Assembly: GCA_034509735.1 (NCBI GenBank)
Contig: JACGWO010000007.1
Coordinates: 24,704,046 to 24,768,045, forward strand
Direction of reading: 5' to 3'
DNA length: 64,000 bases
Origin: Sesamum alatum
Taxonomy: Eukaryota; Streptophyta; Magnoliopsida; Lamiales; Pedaliaceae
This document shows positions 9,373 through 21,077 of the stretch, one piece after another. Below the pieces are notes generated by a model that was not told where the DNA came from, ran no database searches, and saw nothing but the letters and a program-made list of their open reading frames with translations. Position numbers and translations under genes: made by a program. Numbering within the stretch: position 1 is the first letter of the stretch; every line of letters starts with the position of its first letter.

Positions 9373-12300
9373 TTAAAGCGCAATCGCACATATGTCTAAT
9401 CCCCATCTTTCTCAAGATGTTGCGTATGAGCGCTCTGCGAATAGGCTTTGTCAGCGGATCTGCTGTGTTGTCTGGCTGAGTTGACTCGGTCCATGCCGAA
9501 CATCACCCCTTCCTACCATTTCTCTTAGAAGATGGTAGCGTCTAAGAATGTGTTTAGAATGGTGATGAGATCTCGGTTCCTTTGGCTTGCGCTATTGCAC
9601 CGTTGTTATCACAGAAGATGACAACGGGCTCGGTGATGCTAGGCAACACACCCAACTCTTGGATGTAGTTTCTCATCCAAACCGCTTCCTTGGCAGCTTC
9701 TGAAGCTGTTATGTATTCAGCCTCTGTGGTGGAGTCAGCAGTGGTTGGTTGCTTGGAACTTTTCCAAGCCACTGCTCCTCCATTGAGTTTGAATACGTAA
9801 CCCGATTGAGACTTGGCATCATCGTCATCAGACTGGAAGCTAGTGTCCCTAAAGCCTTCCAGGATCAGTTCTCCATTGCCATATACTAAGAACATTTCTT
9901 AGTCCTCCTTAGGCACTTAAGGATGCCCTTAAAGCATTCCAATGTGCCTCTCCTGCACAGGACTGATATGCTTGTCACGCTCAAAGCGTAAGCAATGTCA
10001 GGCCTGGTGCAAGTGGACTGCATATTGGATACTACCTACGGCAGAAGCATAGGGGATGACTTTCATCCTTTCAAGTTCCTCATCAGTCTGTGGGGACTGT
10101 TTCTTGGACAACTTGATCCATGCCTCATGGGAAGGAATCCTTGTTTGGAGTTGTCCATTCGATATCTCTTTAGGACTTTCTCCATGTACGAGTTCTGGGC
10201 AGCCTAACACCCTTTTAGATCGTTCCCTGACTATCTGGATGCCTAGGATATAGGTGGCTTCACCCAAGTCCTTTCATGGAAAACTGGGTTGACACCATGC
10301 TTTTGTGTTTCCCAACATTCTAACGTCATTACCAATGAGTAGAAATGTCATCCACATAAAGAACTAGGAACACTATAGAGCTCCACTGACCTTCTTGTTT
10401 ACACAAGGGTCGGATTCGTTTTTTGATGAAAGTCATAGCCCCGTATTACTTCATCAAGCGAATGTTCCAATTCGGGATGCTTGTTTGAGGCCATAGATGG
10501 ACTTCTGGAGACGACAGACTCTGTTCTTCACCAGTGACTGTGAAACCTCCGGCTGATCCATATAGATCTCTTCCTCACGAGCATTGAGGAGGCCGTTTTC
10601 ACGTCCATTGCATATAATTCTCATAGTCATACCATGCTGCTTATGGCGAGCAGGATCGAATGGATTTACCATGGCTACCGGCGAGTAGGTATCCTCAAAT
10701 CGACCTCCTGGTTGTTGAGCGTATCCCTTAGCTACATAGCCTAGCCTTAAAGGTTGTGACTTCTCCATCAACGGTTGTGACAAGTTGCGCTTGTAGACCC
10801 ACTTAACAACCCACTGGCTTAACACATTTCGGTGGATCTACAGTCTCCAGACTTGGTTCTCGCTCATGGAGTCCATTTTGGTTTTCATGGCCTCAAGCCA
10901 TTTCCCGGAGTCGATGTAGACATCGTTCTATAGTCTTACGATCGTTATCAAAAAGAACGGTCGTATTTAGAAAGCCATATCTCACTAGAGGTTGGACTTC
11001 TCTAGTAGACCTACGGAGAACGGGAAAGTCAGTGGCGACTGTGGGCGCTGACTGTATCGGAGCTGGCGATTCAGGGACCGGGGCTGGCTGTTCCTGAGGC
11101 TGTCCTTTATGCCTAGCATGTTGCACTTCTGAGGTCAGTTAGCCCTTCGGGCGTCTATCCTGAATCCTCTGAGTGAGGATCCGTGGCTACCTCTAATGTC
11201 TGATTCCATCATTGATTCCTCAAGGATCGCTCATCAGGTTGGAATATCTGTGGGAAGGCTTGCTCAAGAATACTGCATTCCTTGAAACAAACACTTTTGT
11301 TCCAAGGGGTCACAAAGTAATAACCGCAGTTTCTTTAGGATATCCAATGAACCTGCATAACTAGACCTGGATTCTAGCTTATCTCCGCACTAACCTCTTT
11401 GACGTATGCGGGGCTCCCCAGACTTTCAAATGTAGTTGTAGGATGCCGGCTTGGGGGGCCGTGCCATAATCTCATTGGCGTTTGGGTCAATACACTGGTT
11501 GGCGCGAAATTTAGCAACTTGGCCGCCGTTTCCAATGCGTAGCCCAAAGAAAAGGGCATTTGGTAATCATCATTGGATCGAACCATATCCAGGGTTCGAT
11601 TCTCCTTGTAGAGACAATTCAATTGTGGTGTACCCGGAGGCCGTCATTCAGATATTATACTCACATTTTTTCAGATAATTAAGGAACTCGGTACTAAGGT
11701 GTATTCATGCCTTGGTCTGACTGTAGGACTTTAATTTTGCAGTTGGTCTGGTTTTCCACTTCAAGTCTGAATTCTTTTAAACCTCTCAAGAGCTTCAGAC
11801 TTGTACTCATTAGGTAAAACATAACCATACCGATGATTGATCATCGGTAAAGGTTATGAAGTAGGAGAACCCATCGGCCTGCGTCCTTAGTGGTCCACAT
11901 ACGTGTATGGACAGTCAAACAGACCTGATGGCAACCTGCTTTGTCCTACAAAGGGCTTCTTCGTCATTTTCCTCTTAGACAAGACTCACAAGTCGGATAG
12001 TACTCAGTCCCTACCTCTAGGTTCTTTGAGTTATACAATCTTTTCATCCTATCTTGGGATATGTAAGCTAGCCTAGTCGTGCCACAGTCGGGTGTTTCCG
12101 TTATTATTATTTTACGTTTTGTTGAGCGTTAAGAACGAAGTTGTTTGTTGCAAGATATGTTAGCCCGTTATTTAATGTACCCAGTAGATGAGCAATTCCA
12201 CACGTCATCAAATAAAATAGCAATTTTTATTGATCATGAAATCATAACCACTTTGTCCAACAATGGAATGGAAATGATGTTTTTAATCATACTGGCACAC

Positions 12301-13433
12301 AAGATTAAACTTCTGCAGGCTCTATTATTATATGCTAATATGTTATTTCTAACTAACTTACTAGAGCAAGATGATGGCCAGATCTATCTAAGCTTTCTGC
12401 CCCGAGATGGCTGTTGCCATTTTCCCAAAGCTTCAGGATCATATCCCGCTACCCAGTTTTCTGCTTCTTTTCAGCACTGCAAATTATTGCAAATGTGAGC
12501 ATCCACAGCCGGTATCTAATACCAGAAAGGCAGAATTAGTGACCATATTAACTCAATCGACAAATATATCCTTGGTTTTAAGACGAGCTTGGGGCACTCT
12601 CTCTTCAATGCCTCTGTAACGACAATTGATACATATGTCATATGCCTTTAACTGTTGCTATGGAGACAACTTTCCCTTTCCTTTGCCTTTCCCTCTTGGC
12701 AATGGGAAACACTCTTAGTGTTCGTTAGCTGCTTTGACGGCCCTTTTTCCCTCCCTTTCTTCCGTTTTCCAACGTCCGGCACTTGCCTTTCGTTTTGGAA
12801 GTTTAAGCACCTCCAACACAATGAAGGCGTGGACTTCTTAGTCGTTGCCTTCATATTACACACAACATTTATCACTCATGAATGCCCTTCTCTAAGTGCG
12901 TTCATGTTATAGTTGATGATAATTGGTCAAAGGAGGGTGGGAGTGACTGAAGGATCACATCTATGTACCGTTTCATTGTCGAGGCCTGCCTTTAGGTCTC
13001 GAGCTTTTCCACCAGGGTAAGCATTTTAACCCCGTGCTCTGTATAGAGAATCCTTCTGTCATTTTGGTTCCAAAGAACGCCTTGGTCGCGACATACCTAG
13101 TATGCCGGTCCGGGACGCATAGCAATTCCTTAAGGCAAATGCCATAGTGGAAAGGGACATCGTCTAGCCTTTCATACTGCTTCTGAATCTCATTCGTCAT
13201 TGAAGCAAAGTATGACACTACGGACCTTTCGGTTATCCTTATGCCAAGTCTCGAACGTCTCACGTTGTTCTGGCGTGGATCCTTCCGGCAAGGTCACTAG
13301 GGAGAGGCTCGTCCATGACGTAGCCTTGGTTCTCATAATCCAGGACTATCCTGAGATTTGCGCAACCAGTCGTTGTAATTGGTTCCATTGAATTTGTTTG
13401 TCTAAGAATGGTTGAAAATGGATTCTTAGACAT
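9373..13433 (-). pseudogene. gag-pol remnant of copia element A
   Basis: The start codon of the gag frame (MSKNP...) is at 13431-13433 and the frame breaks within about 15 codons. Recognisable pieces in order are: gag text at 12973-13263; a zinc-knuckle remnant near 12600-12640 that keeps both early cysteines (C-I-N-C); the GAG-pre-integrase region near 12085; integrase pieces at 11374-11622; and reverse transcriptase with YVDD retained at about 10345-10356. RNase H follows at 9554-9895, the longest clean piece at 113 codons, with TEAEY and CDNN motifs. The stop is at 9373-9375. Many frameshifts and stops separate these pieces, so no protein can be made. Confidence 0.85.
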
Positions 13434-15512
13434 TTTTTAAATCTACATTTAAAAAGAAGAGTTCCGATCAACAGAATATAATAGACGGTGGTTTTGATAA
13501 AAAACTAATTAAATCATGGTCTTTAGTCATTTAATGCTCCACTATTTATACGAAAACACGGTACTCTCAAACGTGATTTTCGGGAAACCCTTTTCTAGTG
13601 GGCTTGGGATCCACAACGATCTTTCCCATACCCGCTTTTACGATTCGCATGGAAAAAATCCTGTGGGAGGGATACCATAGCATTCTCGTTCCACGAGATT
13701 CCGAAGATTATTGCCTCACCCTTTTCACATGATCTCGAGGACTCCAAGCGAATTATGTTAATCGGGCGTTAGACCCGACCCAATCAACCGAGCCATAGAC
13801 CCACTGCTACCCCTACGACTCGTGAGACAGGTAAGAGTGGTCTATTTTTCGTTCGTGACAACGGTGCATGCTTCTTTTAAGTAACAATAACGTGCCAACG
13901 ACTCGTGAGACCACGCTTATTGGCCTAAATCAACTTCCTCACTATGCCCATGGATTGGTAAGGCATGGACAAACTCCTAGAGTTCATGTCCATTTTGACT
14001 AGGGTCTAATATTTTGGACATTTGTCCAACTAATGTGAGAGTAGTAAAGACCGAGATCTCATAATATAATACAACTCACATTCATCCATAATGCGTAATA
14101 AATAAATGTATCCACAGCAGTTATATGATAAATAAAACGCCATTCATCCATCATAATACCACATGCAAAATTAAAGCCTAGCCGCCCTGTTGGATGATCA
14201 CGAGCCCGAATAAAAACGCCTTGGAACCTCCAGTCTGGGCTCTCCATGTGGACCTTCCTTCTTTTCCATGCAATTACATAGAAATTAAAACTCACTCCTA
14301 TTCTACTCTAATTAACATATTAAAAAAAAAAATTAGAAACCCCCAGCGAAACCCGGGGGAGTACATAAGGAGGGAGATAGAAATGCCTTATTATTCCAAG
14401 GCAACTAGAAAGAGAGAAGGAGAAAGCAGTAAAGAGGCACACAGTCCAACATGAAATTAAACCATACATTCGTCTAGGGCTCGTGATCATCCGTTTTGCA
14501 TCCACACACATAATCATATGATCCAATCACATAATAACAATATACCAATAATACATGATAGCCAATCATAATTATCCAAAATAAATGCGTAACGTGTGAA
14601 AATAATTCATAACCGTTGCTAATAATATTTCTCGTTTTAGAAAACTTCCTCCATTATTTCTAAGTAAAAATATCCCGGGATTCCAAATCCAATATATTTT
14701 ACTTCCAAAATAATGTCTTAGAAAATTAGGCAAAAATTGAACAAAAATGACTTTTCAGAATTAATTAAAAAATTAAAACTAAAAATAAAACAAAAAAATA
14801 AAAAGGGGAGAAACCCTAGCAACACCGGCCGGCGCCGCCACGGGCAGCAGCCAGCCGGCGTGCGCGCAGGGCAGCAGGGCAGGGACTGGCGCTCCGGCAG
14901 GCTATCGCGCGCGGGCAAGCGCAAGCTCCCTTGCCCGCGCGCGACGCATCGGTGAGCCTGCTGGACGCGCGCGCGCAGACACCCTTGTCTGCGTGCGCGC
15001 GCGCCCGGAGGCGCCGGCCCTGTGCGCGCGCGTCGCGCACGGCCACTGTGGCGCGCGTCCGGGCGCGCAGACGTCCGCACGCTGGCCTGGCGCGCGCGCG
15101 CGGGCTTTTCCCCGCCTGTTTTGCGCTCGGCGACCGGCCAGCGGCCTGCCTGAGGCCGGTCGCGCGTCGCCTGGTTTGGCTGCGCGCAGCCTTGCGCATC
15201 TGGCCCGGGCGGTCGGCGCAGGCTTCCCCCTGCCTGCGCGTGTCTGCCCTGTCTCTGCGCACGCCTGCGCGCGGCCAGCCTCCAGCTGTGTCGGCGTACA
15301 GCATTTCTCCGTTCTTTCGTTCAATTTTCACCCCCCTCCGGCGGTTTCCCAAGAAAAATAGAAATACTAACGATACAATAATCACTACGAATTAAAAAGC
15401 AAGAAAAACGACATGCTTTAATAATCAAGAAACCAAGAATTAATTAAAACATGCGAAGAACACGTTCCATCCTTAATACGCACATTAAGCCCTAGGCCTA
15501 TACACCGACCAG
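13434..15512 (-). other. Leader of element A between primer site and gag
   Basis: About 2.1 kb of untranslated leader. It is collinear with the leaders of C (25294-27440) and B (36346-38445), with conserved blocks such as the one around 13560-13850. It contains the GC island at 14821-15300. Long open frames in the GC island occur on both strands and in several phases, which is a composition effect. Confidence 0.8.
14821..15300. other. GC-rich hairpin island in leader of A
   Basis: Very GC- and CpG-rich with long CGCG runs, in a window that is otherwise AT-rich. It contains a perfect 14-bp stem (14906-14919 with 14930-14943, loop 10). A second stem of 16 bp with one wobble pair (14966-14981 with 14986-15001, loop 4) is built around CAGACA/TGTCTG. 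Homologous stems occur in C and B. Confidence 0.85.
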
Positions 15513-15524
15513 GCTCTGATACCA
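15513..15524 (-). other. tRNA-iMet primer binding site of A
   Basis: TGGTATCAGAGC on the minus strand, one base from the 5' LTR end at 15526. Confidence 0.9.
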
Positions 15525-15525
15525 C

Positions 15526-17436
15526 TGAAGAGTGTGGATCGTCGGGGAAATAGTGCGAATGCGGAAGCGCGGTATAAAATTAATACAAAAAGTTAAAGCG
15601 ATGCTTTTTCATTAAGTAAAAGAAGCCACGTTCAACGAGGTGTACCCTTAAAGTTCCCGGGCGTTTGGTGTATCTCATGAATTAAAAAGCATAAGAAATC
15701 ATGGAGGCCATAGGATTAAAAAATAAAGAGGGACGAAAAATTAAATCGGAACCTATCGATTGTCGTTTTCGTCTTCTAACTGGTACTTTTTCGCGTTGTT
15801 CCCCGTTTTGCACCAAAATCTTGTACGTGAGATTCTCCAAATTGTATCACGCAAATCCACCCACGTATCTAGACGTCGTGCTAGCGAACGAACAAGTATT
15901 ATTTTGGAGAGGATGAATTAATACACATGTTATTAGTTAACGGTATTAATTCTCCTAAAGTTCGATTGTTCCAAGAACAAAGAACAAGAAAATATATTCT
16001 TGTGATGAGAGAGAGAAGTGGGCGGACGAGAGGGAGAGAGGAGAGAGTCGAGTAGTGTGTGTGTGTGTGTGTGTGTGTTGGAGTTTCATCATCTCTTCAA
16101 ATAGTGAAAGGCTAGGGCTATATATAGAGGAGGAGTTTAATCCTCTTTAAACTCCAACTCTAAAAAGGTCCTATTTTGACTAGGATTTTGACCTAGTCAA
16201 AGTAGTGTTTACCTAGTAAATCAATCCTAGCCATCCATCTCTCTCTTTCCATCTCAACCATTATTTAATTTAGTGGAATATTAAATCCTATTAAATATTT
16301 CCAAAGGCCAAAATAAATAAATATATAAATATAATATTTATTCTAGGTCATTAAATTAATCCTCTAATAAATCTAATTTATTAGATTAATCCCTTTTATC
16401 AAATAAAAGGAATTAATTCTCAAGAAAATAAGTTAGTGAGTGTGGATTGTGTGTTACTCTTTAGATTCACCTTTTCAGCTAGATTTGGTCGGATTCCTTA
16501 GAATCCGTCGCGTTATCATGGGTGGCCATCTAGCAACGGTCCATGGCACTAGAGACTAGGTAAAATTTCGGGGATGAACATTTAGGCCTCTAACAGCACA
16601 CTTGTCCTTCTGTCTACAGTCTCACCATTAGGGTCTAGGGCACGGATAATGCAGGTACTCATTTTGCACCTAAGTGTCGGTCTGTCCTTACTAAACGCCG
16701 CAAGGGAATACCTTCCCTTCTGTTCAGTTACTGTGGCCACAGATTTTGGGGACAAGACACAGAGCATACGTGAGACTCAACTGTCAATGCCTTTGATAGG
16801 AGACAGGTCCTTTCTTTGGAAACCCACTATCTCTCTGTACACCAGTAGCTGCACTAGACTGGCTTATGACTACTCAAGTGCTTCTTGGCAATCTCTCACC
16901 ATATCTAGATACAGACTTTGATATACAGGTAAACTCAGCAGTTCCTCAAGTCAAAGGACTTGGCCTGTACTGTTGGAACTTTGGGAATCACATCATACCT
17001 TGCTGACCCTACTCAAGGTCCTCTGTAAGACGGTTTCCGCGAATCACCTCAGTCAGCTGCTCCCTAGCAGGTTAACACTGCTTAGACGACTCTTCGTCAC
17101 CCGTCGATGAAAAAACGACAGCAGATGCTTAGTGCAAGTTCTCAAGAGGAATCTCGGTCCAATCTCTTGACTTGGATGATTTCGGACTGATTCAGCGAGC
17201 TGATTTCATGGACCTACCTCCAAGCGTAGTCCCAGTCCCCGAAAATAGGTTTCTCAGTCCGTGGCTTTGTTTGCATAGTGAACAGATGATATGAAAGCAG
17301 TAAGTGAATGCAAAAAAAGTAAATGCCAGAATGAATTTCACTTCTTTATTCATTAATAGTTATCAAAACACTGAAATTGTATAGACATAGGTTACATTTT
17401 GCCCGCCAAGATTGGCTATATGGTCACCTATTCTAA
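15526..17436 (-). repeat. 5' LTR of A
   Basis: It runs from the primer-site side (TGAAGAGTGTGG on the plus strand) to TTCTAA next to the AAGGA duplication. The last two bases expected (CA) are missing. W-box-like motifs lie at 16174-16202 and the TATA box at 16118-16127 (both acting leftward). A segment present in other copies is missing near 16434. Confidence 0.9.
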
Positions 17437-17441
17437 AAGGA
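17437..17441. repeat. Target-site duplication of A, right copy (AAGGA)
   Basis: It matches 5320-5324 exactly and begins the C-terminal part of the PMD ORF. Confidence 0.85.
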
Positions 17442-17632
17442 CACACTTGGAAGCCCTCAAGGAAGGGTTGAAGGATTTGCGTCCCTTACTTGAGATTTTC
17501 TTAGGACCTTTTACTTTGTCGCATTTGTTTTCCTTTTCTTTGTTATATGTCATGAACTCCAATGTTTCTTTGAGATTACATAATAGAAGGTTTTCTTTTT
17601 CTTTCCATCTTGCCATCTTTGAGCATGTTTGA
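17437..17632 (+). pseudogene. Plant mobile domain antisense ORF of G, C-terminal part
   Basis: When element A and one copy of its AAGGA duplication are removed, the coiled coil ending near 5324 reads straight into this segment (...VVASLEASR joined to THLEALKEGLKDLRP). The frame stays open to a stop at 17632. This join is independent evidence for the insertion boundaries of A. The end of the ORF faces the end of G's pol (17890) with a 257-bp gap, so the two transcription units would converge. Confidence 0.75.
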
Positions 17633-17823
17633 GTACTTCCACTCTCGATGACTTCGTAAGAAGAATAAAGCTCATTTAAGTGTCATGACTGAACTTATAA
17701 TATCTAAGTTGCCTACGTACCTCATCAAGAGGATCAAGTCAATTCGTAGTTTAGGGGTAAAAAATATTTGTTTGGAGAGGGGAGGGCCGTTCACAGTTTA
17801 TACTCATGCGGGCCAGGAGTTTG

Positions 17824-17889
17824 TTTTTTTTTTTCTTACTTGTTTTTGATTTTTTTTTGGTTTCTTCTTTTTTTTTCTTTCTTTTTTTT
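17824..17889 (+). repeat. T-rich low-complexity tract between PMD ORF and G pol
   Basis: Long T runs broken by C and G lie in the gap between the convergent ends of the antisense ORF and pol. On the minus strand this is a poly-A-rich stretch straight after the pol stop codon. Confidence 0.8.
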
Positions 17890-19210
17890 TCAGGCGTAAT
17901 ACCGCTTCAAGACTTTCCATTTATCGGGCCTATCCTCAAGCCGTCTTCAGCAACCAGCTTATATGCCCCATTTGTGTAGACTTCTTTGACAACATACGGA
18001 CCATCCCAGTTTGGCAAGAACTTATTTCCGTTTCGATGCGTTGTGATTATAGGCCTTCTCACTGCGAGTACTAGATCACCGACTTGGAAAGAGCGAAGGC
18101 GGACCTTCTTATTGAATGCTTTGGATAGTCGGGCTTGATAGCACTTGAGCCTTGTTGTGCTTCCAACCTCTTTCTTAATCGAGAGCTTCTAGCTCTTCAA
18201 GCCGTATTCGAGCGTTTTCTTTTTTCAGTAAGCCCTTCTTGTATCGCCTATCCTTAATGAAGGGATTTGTTGCTCAAGTGGGAGGACTGCCTCAACTCCA
18301 TAACCAGGGCATAAGGAGTTGCTTGCGTAGGCGTTCTGACAGTGGTTCTATATGCCCATAGAGCTTCTCCAATCCTCTCGTGCAATCCCGTTTTGACTTT
18401 GGTCACTACTTTCTTCAATAGGCTGCACAAAGTTTTGTTAAAAGCTTCAGCAAGGCCGTTGGCAGCGGCATAGTACATAGAAGAGTTCCTCTGTTTGAAT
18501 GCAAACTTCTGACACAATTTGTCTATCAAGCTGTTACAGAAGGGTTTTCCATTATCAAGTGATGAATACCTGGGCACTCGTAGCGATATATGATGTGTGT
18601 ACGGATGAAATCAGCAACATTCTCTTTCTTCACTTCTTTAAGGGGGTACTGTTTCAGCCCATTTAGAGAAGTAGTGAGTTGCCGCAAGATATATAAGTGA
18701 CCACTGGAGGACTTTGTCATGGGTCCTTACGACATCCAAACCCCAAGCATCGAAGGGCCATGAAGCTACAGTAGGGTGTAATGGCTCGGGTGGTTGGTGG
18801 ATAAAATTGGCATGAATTTGACAAGCTTGACATTTTCGTGCATAGTCCATGCAATCTTTAACCATTGTGGGCCAGTAATAACCCATTCTTTTTATACGGA
18901 AGTGTAGCTTTGGTCCAGATTGGTGCGCACCACAAACTCCAGAGTGAGCTTCTTCCGTAGCTTGCATTTGCTCATCATCGTTTAGGCAGCATAAGAGAAT
19001 ACCATCAAATGAACGTCTGTAGAGCGTGTCTTTGAAGTAGATGAAGCGAGACACCCGCCGCCGAATTTCAGCCCTTCGTCGTATGTCGTTGGGTAACTTC
19101 TTGTACTTCAAGTAATCGACGAGTGGTTGTCGCCAATCTTCCTCTTCAATTTGAAAAACCTCCATGACAATGGTTTTCTTCTTCTTGGAATGTGTCATCC
19201 TCCTCATCAT
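17890..19210 (-). pseudogene. Integrase region of G pol, broken
   Basis: The HHCC zinc-binding part is visible (HSGVCGAH and CQAC, about 18820-18950). The core follows with WGLDVV as the first catalytic aspartate. The second position reads ATHYFSKWAE, where the family normally has an aspartate, so this active-site residue is changed to histidine (near 18670). A stop interrupts the frame near 18638. The core resumes at 18577-18254 with DNGKPF and NGLAEAFNK, which holds the catalytic glutamate. The C-terminal part (18180-17890) contains the GDLVL and WDGPYVV-type motifs and ends LKRYYA at a stop at 17890. I see no chromodomain. Confidence 0.85.
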
Positions 19211-19244
19211 GAAGACCGGTGGTATGACTCAATTCTTACATATT

Positions 19245-19660
19245 GGTATGCGCGTCCCCTCATCGGTTATTGAGAGGGTTGAAGCGAGCTTGGCCAATGC
19301 ATCAGTTGTTTGTTATCCTTTCTCGACAGGTGCTCAAGTTCTACATCTCCTAGCCATCCTATCAGCCTTCTTGCGTAGTTCTAGTATGGAAGCAACTCAG
19401 GCTTTTTAACTTCATAGAGACCGAGGAGCTGATTAATCACTAACTGAGAGTCTCCGTATACTTTCAGGTGTCGTTGCTTTTATGTCCACTGCCATTTCCA
19501 ATTCGAGGATTAAAGCTTTATATTCCCCATATTATTTGAACAGTTCTAAGTTAAGGTGAAGGAATAGGGCAAGACTTCCCCTTCAGATGTGACAAAGACA
19601 ACTCCAGCCCCGGCTCCTTCTCTATGGGCAGCTCCATCAAAGTACATTTTCCAGGGGGTA
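19245..19660 (-). pseudogene. Second (Tat-type) RNase H domain of G pol, broken
   Basis: On the minus strand MYFDGAAHREGAGAGVV (FDG catalytic motif near 19627-19644) opens an RNase H fold distinct from the usual one next to reverse transcriptase. Later recognisable text includes an AEYxAL-like region near 19520 and a KQADALAKLAS-like end near 19280. The frame differs from the preceding RNase H segment. A second RNase H domain before integrase is a mark of the Tat/Ogre group. Confidence 0.75.
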
Positions 19661-21041
19661 TAACTTCAATCAGAAGGACATCCTCGTCCGGCAAGTCATC
19701 AGACAATTCCCACTCGGCAGGCATGGGGTGATCGGCTAGAAAGTCTGCTAAAACTTGTCCCTTCACAGCCTTTTGAGGAACGTATGTGATCTCGAATTGT
19801 TGCAGCTGAAGATACCATCTTGCGAGTCTATCAGACAGTACTAGCCTTGCCATGACATATTTCAGGGGATTTGCTTTTGAGACTAGATTGACGCTGTGTG
19901 ACTGAAAGTAATGCTCAACTTTTGGATTGCGAAGATGAGCGCCAAACATAGCTTTTCGATGGGTGAATAATTGAGCTCGTTTGGTGTCATCGTTATGCTT
20001 AAATAGTATAAAGCATTCTCTTTCCCCTCATTATTCTTCTGGGCAAGTAAGATTCCCACGGAGCGCTCTTGAGCAGCGTTGTACAGAATTAAGGGGCATC
20101 CGGGGACCGGTGCAACCAACACCGGAGGCTTCATCAAGTAGGATTTTATGCTTTTGAACGCTTTATCACAAGTCTCATCCCATTCGAAGGGCGCATCTTT
20201 CTTCATTAGGCGACTGAATGGTTGACAACGGCCTGCTAGATTGGAAATGAATCTCCGAAGATACGCGAGCTTTCCTTGCAAACTCTTGAGCTCATGGACA
20301 TTCCTAGGTTCTGGCATTCTCAAAATGGCATCAATCTTGTCTTGCTCAATCTTTATACCCCGTTGACGAACGATGAGCCCAAGGAATTTTTCGGATGTAA
20401 CTCCGAATGCACACTTGGAAGGATTCATCTTCAGTTGGTATCTTCTCAAACGTTCAAAAACCTTTCTCAAGTCGTGAAGATGATCCTCTCGTTTCTTTGA
20501 CTTCACGACCAAGTCGTCAACGTAGCATTCTACATTTTTGTGGAGCATGTCGTCGAAGATCTTTTGCATCGCCCTTTGATATGTGGCGCCGGCGTTCTTT
20601 AATCCGAAAGGCATGACTTTGTAGCAATATATACCTTTAGGAGTGCGTAATGCTGTCAATTCCTCATCCGATGGTGCATACGTATTTGATTATATCCGGA
20701 CGATCCATCCATGAAAGATAGGGCTCATGACCCGTAGTGGCGTCTATCATTAACTCGGCGATAGGTAATGGGAAGTCTTCCTTGGGACATGCGTTATTCA
20801 AGTCTGTGAAGTCAACACATACTCGTATCTGCCAATTTTTCTTCCTCACGGGCACGATGCTAGAGATCCACGTAGGATACTTGACTTCTCGAATAAAACC
20901 GACTTCAATAAGTTTGTTTACCTCACATTCACTCAATGGGATTAGCTCAGGTCGAAACCTACGTTGAGCTTGTTTTATAGGACGAGCCCCCTTCTTTACG
21001 GATAAGTGGTGCACAACTACTTTTGGATCTAACCCGGGCAT
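19661..21041 (-). pseudogene. Reverse transcriptase and first RNase H of G pol, broken
   Basis: The N-terminal fingers are at 21041-20664 (VRKKN, RVCVDFTDLNNACPKEDFPLP). A frameshift near 20665-20690 leads to the palm at 20659-19883, with PFGLKNAGATYQR and the catalytic YVDD at about 20513-20524. The thumb and RNase H connection follow (FISNLAGRCQPFSRLMKK, ERSVGILLAQ), then the segment 19949-19661 (SDRLARWYLQLQQFEITYVPQ, VLADFLADHP). At least two frame breaks occur. The wording is close to functional Tat polyproteins, so decay is moderate. Confidence 0.88.
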
Positions 21042-21077
21042 TTCTTTGTAGGACCATGCAAATACGTCTTTATACTC

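Larger units (their letters stand above)
5325..17436 (-). mobile_element. Element A: full-length but decayed Ty1/copia element
   Basis: It is bounded by a 5-bp duplication AAGGA (5320-5324 and 17437-17441). Reading on the minus strand the order is: 5' LTR 15526-17436, primer site 15513-15524, a long GC-rich leader, gag-pol remnant from 13433 to 9373, purine tract 9357-9371, and 3' LTR 5325-9356, which itself contains the solo LTR S. The outer end of the 5' LTR lacks the final CA. The two LTRs carry different internal deletions, and gag-pol is broken in many places, so A is old. The gene order (protease, integrase, reverse transcriptase, RNase H) is copia type; the large LTR suggests an Angela/Tork-like lineage, which I cannot settle by eye. 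Confidence 0.9.

Noticed and set aside
14718..15395. Several long open frames (up to about 190 codons) on both strands in the GC island of A
   Set aside because: They overlap in many phases and both orientations, encode Arg/Ala-rich text, and change between copies. High GC removes stop codons, and the leader position argues against coding.
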